Source: an uncultured bacterium (lineage in GTDB: Bacteria > Verrucomicrobiota > Kiritimatiellia > CAIKKV01). Taken from it: a stretch of DNA of 13,478 bases. Shown here piece after piece: positions 1 through 6,781 of this stretch. Below the pieces are notes generated by a model that saw only the letters and a program-made list of their open reading frames with translations, was not told where the DNA came from and searched no databases. Position 1 is the stretch's first letter. Each line of letters opens with the position of its first letter. The stretch is taken from NCBI GenBank assembly GCA_903828035.1, contig CAIKKV010000196.1:1-13478 (forward strand), read 5' to 3'. A program made the translations under genes and the position numbers.

Positions 1-10
1 CGCCAAAGCC

Positions 11-60
11 CTGAGATCCCTCGACTTCGGCCCGAAGCGGGCCTCCGCTCGGGATGACAG
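11..60. repeat. Dispersed intergenic repeat-like block with nested palindromes
   Basis: The block opens with GAGATCCCTCGACTTCGG and closes with GCTCGGGATGACAG. In between lie two overlapping palindromes: CTTCGG-C-CCGAAG (25-37) and GGCCCG-AAG-CGGGCC (29-43). From memory, blocks of the form GATCCCTCG...CTCGGGATGACA recur between genes in many bacterial genomes. Only one copy is visible here, so the repeat status rests on that resemblance. Left boundary uncertain. Confidence 0.45.
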
Positions 61-209
61 AATAAGATCACTCAATAAAAGGAAATTTTCTTTTGGCGAA
101 ACTGGCGACAAGATGCGTCAATATAAAATCCCCCCGCAAACCCGGAAGCGCCGTGGATTTTCCGATGATGAGGTGAGTTGTGGAATTAGGGTCCCGGCTC
201 TTCCAGGCG

Positions 210-253
210 CAAGAGGAGCAGAAAAATCACCACTGATTTTCCTGCTTCTCTTG
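210..253. repeat. Long near-perfect inverted repeat (hairpin)
   Basis: The left arm at 210-229 pairs with the right arm at 234-253 around a 4-base CCAC loop. Of 20 positions, 18 are Watson-Crick, one is a G-T wobble (216/247) and one is an A-C mismatch (222/241). The inner seven pairs are AAAATCA/TGATTTT and the outer part is an AAGAGGAGCAG-like arm against CTGCTTCTCTT. No U-tract follows on either strand, so it is not a standard intrinsic terminator. It could be a MITE or REP-type element or a structured RNA. Confidence 0.65.
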
Positions 254-405
254 GGGAGCCCCTCAGCGCGGAAAAGCGACCGCCAGATTCCGGCCGGAAC
301 GCCGCACCCAGCACAACCGGCAACAAAACCGTCTTCCTTGCCCCTGTCCACGCCTTATCAGGCGCGGCTACACCAACTTGCCGGCCGTGTGCGATGCCAA
401 AAGAA

Positions 406-418
406 AAGACCATGTCTT
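406..418 (-). terminator. Weak candidate terminator after the patatin gene
   Basis: Read on the minus strand, AAGAC-ATG-GTCTT forms a 5-bp stem followed by TTCTTTT, starting a few bases after the phospholipase stop codon. The stem is short and A/T-rich, so termination here would be inefficient. The position and T-rich tail are the only support. Confidence 0.25.
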
Positions 419-423
419 ATCCG

Positions 424-1374
424 CTATTCCCTATCCTTCAGCATTCGCAAGATCTCCGGCGCCGCCTCGCGGCCGGCCTCATAGCCCCACTTCACGATCT
501 CCGGCGACCGATGGAACTCCATGAAAAACACGTTTCCGAGCTTCGGCCGGATCAGGTAGTCGGCCGGCTCCTCCCGGAACCGGCGCTCCGCGATCTGCGA
601 CTCCATGATCCGCAGGGCGATGCCCAGCACGTCAAACAGGCCGGGCTCCTGGTCCCACTCCTCCACCGCCTTGAGCATGGGCGCCAGGAATGAGTGAGTG
701 GCCCGTTCGTGCCATTTCAGCGACGCCTCCTTCACCCACTTCCTCAGCCGGGGCGACCCCCCGGCCGGCGCCTTCCGTTCGGCCCTTCGGCCCGTCATCT
801 GGTCCGCCGTCAGCGGCTCGAAGTGGACCACATCCACCGCAATCACGAAGTCCGCCCCCATCTTCCGGACCACATCCACCGGAACCGGGTTGACAAGCCC
901 GCCGTCCACCAGGAAGCGGCCGTTGAAATGGACCGGCGTAAACAGGCCGGGAATGGACAGGCTGGCGCGAATGGCCCGGTCCGCCTCTCCGGCCTTCAAC
1001 ACGACTTCCCCCCCCGAGGCGAGATCGGTGGCCACCGCGGCAAAAGGAATGGCCAGATCCTCGAGGCGGCGGCCGCGGGTATAGTGCCGGATGAACTTCA
1101 GGATGCGGACGCCGTCAATCAGCCCCGAGTGGGGAAGACGGGCTTCCATAAAGTAGCCCAGCGCCTGCCGCCAGTCGATGTTCTCCACCACATCGGTCAT
1201 GGACTCCAGCCGCCCGGCGGCATAGCTCATGCCCACGAGGGCGCCGCTGCTGGTGCCGGCCACCAGGTCCGCCTCGATCCCGGCCTCGCGCAGGGCGCGC
1301 AGCACGCCCAGGTGGGCCATGCCCCGGGCGCCGCCGCTGCCCAGCGCCAAACCGATTTTCAGCTTCCGCTTCAT
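424..1374 (-). CDS. Patatin-like phospholipase (RssA/YchK type)
   Basis: 316-aa predicted serine lipid acyl hydrolase that would cleave acyl chains from phospholipids with a Ser-Asp dyad. Visible motifs: the oxyanion-hole loop GSGGARG (residues 12-18), the nucleophile elbow GTSSG with Ser42 (40-44), and the DGG motif with catalytic Asp157 (157-159), followed by NPVP. Spacing and length match the bacterial patatin/RssA family. No signal peptide or membrane segment is visible, so it is probably cytosolic or peripheral. The C-terminal third (about 190-316) is charged and less conserved. Start: ATG directly before the conserved KIGLALGSGG stretch; the only Shine-Dalgarno-like match, GAGG, lies rather far upstream. 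It is transcribed away from the MATE gene across a shared 73-bp gap. The physiological substrate cannot be told from sequence. Confidence 0.9.
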   Translation of the reverse strand: MKRKLKIGLALGSGGARGMAHLGVLRALREAGIEADLVAGTSSGALVGMSYAAGRLESMTDVVENIDWRQALGYFMEARLPHSGLIDGVRILKFIRHYTRGRRLEDLAIPFAAVATDLASGGEVVLKAGEADRAIRASLSIPGLFTPVHFNGRFLVDGGLVNPVPVDVVRKMGADFVIAVDVVHFEPLTADQMTGRRAERKAPAGGSPRLRKWVKEASLKWHERATHSFLAPMLKAVEEWDQEPGLFDVLGIALRIMESQIAERRFREEPADYLIRPKLGNVFFMEFHRSPEIVKWGYEAGREAAPEILRMLKDRE

Positions 1375-1405
1375 AGACGCGCCCGGTGCCTCATCGTTTT
1401 AAAAA

Positions 1406-1435
1406 TTGCTTCACCCGTGAAGGACCCGATAAGAT
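1406..1435 (+). promoter_or_regulatory. Candidate promoter of the MATE gene
   Basis: A weak -35 TTGCTT (1406-1411) lies 18 bp from a -10-like TAAGAT (1430-1435). Initiation would fall near 1442, leaving only about six untranslated bases before the ATG at 1448. No good Shine-Dalgarno sits just before that ATG. Both hexamers are imperfect. Confidence 0.35.
1409..1422. promoter_or_regulatory. Perfect inverted repeat, candidate operator
   Basis: CTTCAC-CC-GTGAAG is a perfect 6+6 inverted repeat between the candidate -35 and -10 of the exporter gene, inside the divergent gap. A further CTTCAC half-site lies at 1442-1447, touching the start codon and offset 33 bp from the first. The placement suits a dimeric repressor acting on the exporter and possibly on the divergent phospholipase gene. 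No regulator is encoded nearby. Confidence 0.4.
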
Positions 1436-1447
1436 ATACCACTTCAC

Positions 1448-2806
1448 ATGGAAACGCACAATCCCAACCCCCTGACCGAAGGATCGCTGCGCCGCGGCCT
1501 CCTGCGCCTGGCGGGTCCCATGTTCGCCAGCGCCCTGCTGCAGAACGCCCAAAGCCTGATCGACCTGTTCTGGGTCGGCCGCCTGGGCCCCGTGGCCGTG
1601 GCCGCCCTGGCCCTGAGCGGAACCGTCCTCTTCCTGATGTGGCCCATCGTCATGGGCCTGTCCGTCGGCACCGTGGCCCTCGTCTCCCGGCACACCGGGG
1701 CGGGGCAGCCCCGCAAGGCCGCCGCGGCGGCCGGCCAGTCGCTCGGCCTCTCCGTCGCGGCCGGAGCCCTCGTCGGGCTCGCCGGCTTCCTGGCCCTGAA
1801 CCCCCTGCTGGCCCTGATCGGAGCGGAGCCGGCGGTGGCGGAGCTGGCCCGGCAATACCTGGCCATCTCGTTCGCGGGCTTTTTCACGGTCTTCCTGCTG
1901 GCCACCTCGACCAGCGCCATGCAGGGGGCCGGCACCGCCCTGCTGCCCATGACCGCCATGATCCTGGCCAACCTGATCAACCTGGCCCTCGACCCCGTCA
2001 TGATCTTCGGCCTGCTGGGCTGCCCCGCCCTCGGGGTGCGCGGCGCCGCCTGGGCCACGGTTCTCTCCCAGGCCGCGGCCTGCGCCGTGGTGGCCGCCGG
2101 GCTCTTCCGCGGCGTTCCCCGGCTCAAGGTGGGCTGGCGCGACCTGGTGCCGCACTTCCGGACGGCCCGGGACCTGTTCCGGATCGGCATTTTCAGCGCG
2201 GGCCAGATGCTGGCCCGAAGCCTGATGGTCTTCGCCCTGTTCCGCATCGTCGCCACCTGCGGCACGGCCGCCCTGGCCGGATATGGCATCGGCATGCGCT
2301 TCCACCAGATGATCCTGCTGCCCTGCTTCGTGCTGGGCAACGCCGCCGCCGCGCTGGTCGGGCAGAACCTGGGGGCGGGGCGCCCGGACCGCGCCGCCCG
2401 CGCCGGCTGGCTGGCCACCGGAATCGGCATGGGGATCAACCTGGCGGCCGCGGGGGTCCTGATGCTGTTCGCCGGGCCGATGACGGCCTTTTTCTCGTCC
2501 GATCCCGCCGTGGTGGCCGTGGGGGCCGACTACCTGCGCCTGGTGTCGCCCTTCTACGTGTTCGCCGCCACGGGCATCATCCTGGGCCGCAGCATCAACG
2601 GGGCGGGCGATACGGTGCCGACCATGATCATCACGATCGCCACGCTGTGGGGGCTGCAGGTGCCGCTGGCCCACTATTTTTCCCACATTTTCGAACCGTC
2701 CACCACGGGCGTCTGGTGGTCCATCGCCATCTCCAACACGCTCAACGGCCTGATGACGGCCGCCTGGTTCCTGACGGGCCGCTGGAAACGCCTGAAAATC
2801 GGGTGA
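1448..2806 (+). CDS. MATE family multidrug/Na+ antiporter
   Basis: 452-aa integral inner-membrane exporter of the multidrug and toxic compound extrusion family, which exports cationic drugs or metabolites in exchange for Na+ or H+. The sequence is hydrophobic almost throughout, consistent with twelve helices in two six-helix halves. Family signatures: PMFASALLQNAQSLIDLFWVG in helix 1 (about 24-44), NLINLALDPVMIFG (175-188), and in the second half a VGQNLGAGRPDRA motif that echoes SRHTGAGQPRKA (80-91) in the first half. Length is normal for the family. Start: ATG with a clean cytosolic N-terminus before the first helix; the ribosome-binding site is weak or absent. It is a single gene: a promoter and possible terminator separate it from parE. 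The exact subfamily (NorM, DinF or other) and the substrate are not determinable. Confidence 0.93.
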   Translation: METHNPNPLTEGSLRRGLLRLAGPMFASALLQNAQSLIDLFWVGRLGPVAVAALALSGTVLFLMWPIVMGLSVGTVALVSRHTGAGQPRKAAAAAGQSLGLSVAAGALVGLAGFLALNPLLALIGAEPAVAELARQYLAISFAGFFTVFLLATSTSAMQGAGTALLPMTAMILANLINLALDPVMIFGLLGCPALGVRGAAWATVLSQAAACAVVAAGLFRGVPRLKVGWRDLVPHFRTARDLFRIGIFSAGQMLARSLMVFALFRIVATCGTAALAGYGIGMRFHQMILLPCFVLGNAAAALVGQNLGAGRPDRAARAGWLATGIGMGINLAAAGVLMLFAGPMTAFFSSDPAVVAVGADYLRLVSPFYVFAATGIILGRSINGAGDTVPTMIITIATLWGLQVPLAHYFSHIFEPSTTGVWWSIAISNTLNGLMTAAWFLTGRWKRLKIG

Positions 2807-2820
2807 GGGAGCGGGTTTGC

Positions 2821-2850
2821 TTGAAATCCCCGCCGGAGCCCTGCTATACT
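2821..2850 (+). promoter_or_regulatory. Sigma70-type promoter of parE-parC
   Basis: The -35 TTGAAA (2821-2826) and -10 TATACT (2845-2850) each match consensus at five of six positions. The spacer is 18 bp and a TG extended -10 dinucleotide lies at 2842-2843. Transcription should begin near 2857, which places the parE start inside a leader of about 23 nt and rules out a start at 2817. Confidence 0.75.
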
Positions 2851-2864
2851 CCGGACTTCTTTTT
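2833..2864 (+). terminator. Terminator-like hairpin overlapping the parE -10
   Basis: CCGGAG (2833-2838) pairs with CTCCGG (2849-2854) around a 10-base loop that contains most of the -10 hexamer. A T-rich tract (2857-2864) follows. It could end transcripts from the MATE gene or, as DNA, be a binding site over the parE promoter. The loop is large and the stem only 6 bp. Confidence 0.4.
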
Positions 2865-2879
2865 ACTGATGCAGGAGCC

Positions 2880-4694
2880 ATGGCGAAACAGCAGCATACC
2901 TACGACGAAACCAAGATCAAGACGCTCTCCTCCCTGGAGCATATCCGCGTCCGCACCGGCATGTACATCGGCCGGACGGGCGACGGCTCCCAGTACGAGG
3001 ACGGCATCTACATCCTGCTCAAGGAAGTGGTCGACAACGCCATCGACGAGTTCATCATGGGCTACGGCAAGCGCGTCGACATCACCATCCAGGACGGGAA
3101 GGTGGAGGTGCGCGATTACGGCCGCGGCATCCCGCTGGGCAAAATCGTCGACTGCGTCTCCACCATCAACACGGGCGCCAAGTACAACGACGACGTCTTC
3201 CAGTTCAGCGTGGGCCTCAACGGCGTGGGCACCAAGGCCGTCAACGCCCTCTCGCGCGAGTTCCTGGTCCGCAGCCACCGCGACGGCGACTACGCCGAGG
3301 CCGTCTTCGAGCGCGGCAAGCTGATCCGCCAGAAAAAGGGGCGCGACGCGGAGGCGAAGGACGGCACGTTCGTCTCCTTCACGCCCGACACCGAGATCTT
3401 CGGCAAGACCGCCTACATCGAGGCGCACGTGCTGCGCCGCTTCCGCTTCTACGCCTGGCTCAACGCGGGCCTCACGCTCCGCTTCAACGGGCAGGACATC
3501 AGCTCCGAAAACGGGCTGCTCGACCTGATCGCGGAGGAGACCGACGGCGAGCAGCTTTACGCGCCCCTCCACTTCAAGGACAAGATGCTGGAGCTCGCGT
3601 TCGTCCACACGAACCGCTTCAGCGAGGACTACTTCTCGTTCGTCAACGGCCAGTTCACGGCCGACGGCGGCACGCACATGAGCGCCTTCCGCGAGGGCGT
3701 GCTGAAGGCGGTCAACGAGTTCGCCAAGGGCAAGTTCGAGGGCGAGGACGTGCGCGAGGGCCTGATCGGCGCCATCGCCATCCGGCTCAAGGACCCGCTG
3801 TTCGAGTCGCAAACCAAGAACAAGCTCGGCAACGCGGAAATCCGCGGCCCGCTGGTCCAGCAGGTCCGCGACGTGGTGGTGGACCTCCTGCACCGCGACC
3901 CCGCGGTGGCCGAGCGGCTGCTGGCCAAGATCGCGGACACGGCCGCCCTGCGCAAGGAGCTTCAGACCGTCAAGAAGATGGCCCGGGAGCGGGCCAAATC
4001 CGTCAGCATCCGCGTGCCCCAGCTCAAGGACTGCAAGCACCACCTCGACCAGAAGAAGCAGAAGGGCCTGGACACCAAGCTGTTCATCACCGAGGGCCAG
4101 TCGGCCGCCGGCTCGATCGTCAGCTGCCGCGACCCCAACACGCAGGCCATCTTCACGCTCAAGGGCAAGCCGCTCAACATGGCGGAGCTCAACCGCGACG
4201 CCATCTACAAGAACGACGAGATCTACAACCTGATGCGCAGCCTGAACATCGAGGAGACGGTGGACAACCTCCGCTACCAGCATGTGATCCTCGCCACCGA
4301 CGCCGACATCGACGGGCTGCATATCCGAAACCTGATGATCACCTTCTTCCTCCGGTTCTTCAAGCCCCTCGTCGCGGACGGTCATCTCCAGATCCTGGAG
4401 ACGCCCCTGTTCCGCGTGCGGAACAAGAAGGAGACGATCTACTGCTACTCCGAAGAGGAGCGCGATGCGGCCGTCAAGAAGCTCCCCTCGCCCGAAATCA
4501 CCCGGTTCAAAGGGCTAGGCGAAATCTCGCCCTCCGAGTTCAAGGCCTTCATCGGCCCCGAGATGCGCCTGACCTCCGTGAACACCCTCGACGAGCATGC
4601 GGTCCCCGACTTGATCACCTTCTACATGGGCCGCAACACGCAGGAGCGGCGGCAATACATCATGGAACACCTGATCGTGGACCCCGAACTATGA
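2880..4694 (+). CDS. parE: DNA topoisomerase IV subunit B (type IIA, ATPase/Toprim)
   Basis: 604-aa ATPase subunit of a type IIA topoisomerase; with ParC it passes one duplex through another to decatenate or relax DNA. Domains in order: GHKL ATPase with Glu49 and Asn53 in EVVDNAIDE, DYGRG (79-83) and GLNGVGTK (112-119); transducer domain with QTK (311-313); Toprim with EGQSAAGS (405-412), LKGKPLN (427-433) and the metal-binding DADID (474-478); and FKGLGE (543-548). At 604 aa it lacks the GyrB insertion, like ParE and the second B subunit of Chlamydia (about 605 aa). Start: an in-frame TTG at 2817 exists, but ATG 2880 follows AGGAG (2873-2877, unusually close) and lies downstream of the promoter. 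Odd: Gln407 replaces the usual Asp of EGDSA. The stop overlaps the parC start. Confidence 0.93.
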   Translation: MAKQQHTYDETKIKTLSSLEHIRVRTGMYIGRTGDGSQYEDGIYILLKEVVDNAIDEFIMGYGKRVDITIQDGKVEVRDYGRGIPLGKIVDCVSTINTGAKYNDDVFQFSVGLNGVGTKAVNALSREFLVRSHRDGDYAEAVFERGKLIRQKKGRDAEAKDGTFVSFTPDTEIFGKTAYIEAHVLRRFRFYAWLNAGLTLRFNGQDISSENGLLDLIAEETDGEQLYAPLHFKDKMLELAFVHTNRFSEDYFSFVNGQFTADGGTHMSAFREGVLKAVNEFAKGKFEGEDVREGLIGAIAIRLKDPLFESQTKNKLGNAEIRGPLVQQVRDVVVDLLHRDPAVAERLLAKIADTAALRKELQTVKKMARERAKSVSIRVPQLKDCKHHLDQKKQKGLDTKLFITEGQSAAGSIVSCRDPNTQAIFTLKGKPLNMAELNRDAIYKNDEIYNLMRSLNIEETVDNLRYQHVILATDADIDGLHIRNLMITFFLRFFKPLVADGHLQILETPLFRVRNKKETIYCYSEEERDAAVKKLPSPEITRFKGLGEISPSEFKAFIGPEMRLTSVNTLDEHAVPDLITFYMGRNTQERRQYIMEHLIVDPEL

Positions 4695-6775
4695 GCGACC
4701 AGGACCAGCAGGATCTGTTCTCGAAGCCGCCCGCGCCTCCCAAGGCCAAGGCGGCCCCGCCCCGGCCCGTTCCGGGGCAGGACCCCGGGCTCCTGCCCCA
4801 CGGCCACCTGCCCGAGTCGGCCAGCTCCCTCCACCGGCTGATGGACAGCAACTTCCTGCAGTACGCCTCGTACGTCATCTGCGACCGCGCCGTGCCGCAC
4901 CTGGACGACGGGCTGAAGCCCGTGCAGCGCCGCATCCTCTGGTCGCTGCACGAAAAGGACGACGGACGCTTCATCAAGGTCGCCAACATCGTCGGCCACA
5001 CCATGCAGTACCACCCGCATGGCGACGCCTCCATCAACGACGCCCTGGTCAACATCGAGAACAAGCGCTTCCTGATCGAGGGGCAGGGCAACTTCGGCAA
5101 CCTGATCACGGGCGACCGCGCCGCCGCCTCGCGCTATATCGAGTGCCGCCTCACCGAGCTGGCCCGCAAGGAGATCTTCCACGACGCCCTCACCCCGCTC
5201 ATCCCCAGCTATGACGGCCGCAACAAGGAGCCCGTCGTCCTGCCTTGCAAGCTTCCGCTCGTCCTGATGCTCGGGGCCGAGGGCATCGCCGTGGGCCTCT
5301 CCACGCGCATCCTGCCCCACAACTTCGGCGAGCTGCTGGAGGCGCAGATCGCCATCCTCCGCAAGAAGCCCTTCACCGTGCTGCCGGACTTCCCGCAGGG
5401 CGGGCTCATGGACGCGAGCGAATACGCGGGCGGCAACGGCCGCGTGAAGGTGCGCGCCCGGATCAAGGAGAAGGACAAGCACCCCGGCGTGCTGGTGATC
5501 ACCGAGATCCCCTTCGCCTCCACCACGGAGTCCATCATCGCCTCCATCGAGGAGGCCGCCCGCTCCGGCAAGGTGCCCGTGCGCTCGATCAGCGACTTCA
5601 CCGCCGCGACGGCGGAGGTCGAGCTGACCCTCTCGCCCGGAGCGAGCCCGGCGCAGGCCATCCAGGCCCTCTACGCCTTCACCGCCTGCGAGACGCCCCT
5701 GTCGAGCCGCGTCATCGTCATCCGCGGCAACCGGCCGGCCGAGATGGACGTCCCCTCCGTGCTGAAGGCCAACACCGAGCGCCTTCTCGACCTGCTCCAG
5801 AAGGAGCTGGCGCACCGGCAGCAGGAGCTGACCGAGGAGATCCACTCCAAGACGCTCGTCCAGCTCTTCATTGAAAACCGGATCTACAAGCGGATCGAGG
5901 CCTGCACGTCCTACCCCGAGGTGCAGAAGGCGGTCCTCGAAGGCCTGGCGCCCTTCCGCTCCCAGCTCCGGCGGGATATCACCGCCGACGACGTGGAGAT
6001 GCTCCTCGGCGTCCGCATCCGCCGCATCTCCCTCTTCGACATCCAGAAAAACCGCAAGGACATCGACGGGCTCGTCCTCGAGCTCGCGCAGGTCGACAAG
6101 AACCTGGGCAGCCTGGTGCCCTACGCCGTCAAGTACCTCCAGAACCTCCTGAAGGTCTACGGCCCCCAGTATCCCCGCCGCACGGAGCTCACCCGGTTCG
6201 GCGAAATCGAGGTGCGCGCCCTCACGGCGCGCGAGCTGGCCGTCAAGATCGACCGGGAAAAGGGCTACCTGGGCACCGACGTCGAGGGCGAGGTCCTATT
6301 CGAATGCTCGTCGCTCGACAAGCTGGTCTGCGTCTGGGCCGACGGCCGCTACAAGGTCTTCCCGCCGCCGGACAAGCTCTTCACCGATACAACCCTGCTC
6401 TACTGCGGCACGTACAACCGCGACCGCGTGATGACCGTGGTCTACGCCTTCGAGCAGATCACCTGGCTCAAGCGCTTCACCCTGGGCGGAGCCATCATGA
6501 ACAAGGACTACTACTGCGCCCCGGAAGGCAGCCAGGTCCTGTTCCACTCCGTCGACGACGTGACGGAGCTGTACCTGAAATACAAGCCGTCCAAGAACCA
6601 GAAAATCCACCAGCAGATCTTCAAGCCCGGCGATGTTCCCGTCAAGGGCGTCCAGGCCCGCGGCAACCAGATGACCATGAAGGTGGTGGATAAGATCGCC
6701 GCCGGCCCCAGCAAGCCCCGCTGGTGGCGCGACGAGGATGGCGACGGCCCCAAGGGCGTCCTGTTCAATCTGTAA
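4691..6775 (+). CDS. parC: DNA topoisomerase IV subunit A
   Basis: 694-aa DNA breakage-reunion subunit that partners ParE. The winged-helix cleavage core includes YHPHGDASIND (107-117), FLIEGQGNFGN (127-137) and AASRYIE with Arg148 and catalytic Tyr149. A tower/coiled-coil region (about 360-480) precedes a short C-terminal domain (about 515-694). That domain has GYLGTD and FECSSLDKLVCVWADGRYKV-like strands but no GyrA box, which favours topoisomerase IV over gyrase. The first 45 residues are proline/alanine-rich and poorly conserved. The C-terminal region resembles the Bacteroidetes ParC type. Residue 113, equivalent to quinolone-pocket Ser83 of E. coli GyrA, is Ala, as I recall for that family. 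The start ATG overlaps the parE stop (ATGA) and has no separate Shine-Dalgarno, so it is probably translationally coupled. It ends six bases from the convergent corA stop. Confidence 0.93.
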   Translation: MSDQDQQDLFSKPPAPPKAKAAPPRPVPGQDPGLLPHGHLPESASSLHRLMDSNFLQYASYVICDRAVPHLDDGLKPVQRRILWSLHEKDDGRFIKVANIVGHTMQYHPHGDASINDALVNIENKRFLIEGQGNFGNLITGDRAAASRYIECRLTELARKEIFHDALTPLIPSYDGRNKEPVVLPCKLPLVLMLGAEGIAVGLSTRILPHNFGELLEAQIAILRKKPFTVLPDFPQGGLMDASEYAGGNGRVKVRARIKEKDKHPGVLVITEIPFASTTESIIASIEEAARSGKVPVRSISDFTAATAEVELTLSPGASPAQAIQALYAFTACETPLSSRVIVIRGNRPAEMDVPSVLKANTERLLDLLQKELAHRQQELTEEIHSKTLVQLFIENRIYKRIEACTSYPEVQKAVLEGLAPFRSQLRRDITADDVEMLLGVRIRRISLFDIQKNRKDIDGLVLELAQVDKNLGSLVPYAVKYLQNLLKVYGPQYPRRTELTRFGEIEVRALTARELAVKIDREKGYLGTDVEGEVLFECSSLDKLVCVWADGRYKVFPPPDKLFTDTTLLYCGTYNRDRVMTVVYAFEQITWLKRFTLGGAIMNKDYYCAPEGSQVLFHSVDDVTELYLKYKPSKNQKIHQQIFKPGDVPVKGVQARGNQMTMKVVDKIAAGPSKPRWWRDEDGDGPKGVLFNL

Positions 6776-6781
6776 GCGCGA

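Larger units (their letters stand above)
1..423. other. Gene-free left region with several inverted repeats
   Basis: I see no convincing gene here. Short open frames on both strands have no recognisable motifs and no supported start. The stretch is richer in A+T than the genes to its right, especially from 60 to 250. It holds a dispersed-repeat-like block (about 11-60), an AT-rich imperfect palindrome (77-94), a long hairpin (210-253), a perfect 12-bp palindrome TTCCGGCCGGAA (288-299), and small hairpins at 351-364 (CGCCT/AGGCG around TATC) and 406-418. Such a cluster suits intergenic repeats or remnants of a non-autonomous element. Confidence 0.6.

Noticed and set aside
113..484. Possible 123-codon plus-strand gene in the left region
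   Set aside because: No Shine-Dalgarno, no recognisable motif, overlaps the 3' end of the phospholipase gene, and spans the long hairpin.
2817..2879. TTG at 2817 as the parE start
   Set aside because: It lies upstream of and across the -35/-10 of the parE promoter. The 21 added residues have no family counterpart, and ATG 2880 has an AGGAG before it.
1391..2881. Long open frame antisense to the MATE gene (496 codons)
   Set aside because: It is rich in Gln, Gly, His and Arg without motifs, as expected for the complement of GC-rich coding DNA. The opposite strand encodes a clear membrane transporter.
694..3324. 876-codon plus-strand open frame across the phospholipase, MATE and parE genes
   Set aside because: Pro/Arg/His-rich with no domain. 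It runs through three well-supported genes in other frames, a side effect of high G+C.
2844..4385. 513-codon frame antisense to parE
   Set aside because: Leu/Val/Glu/Asp-rich low-complexity shadow of a highly conserved topoisomerase gene.
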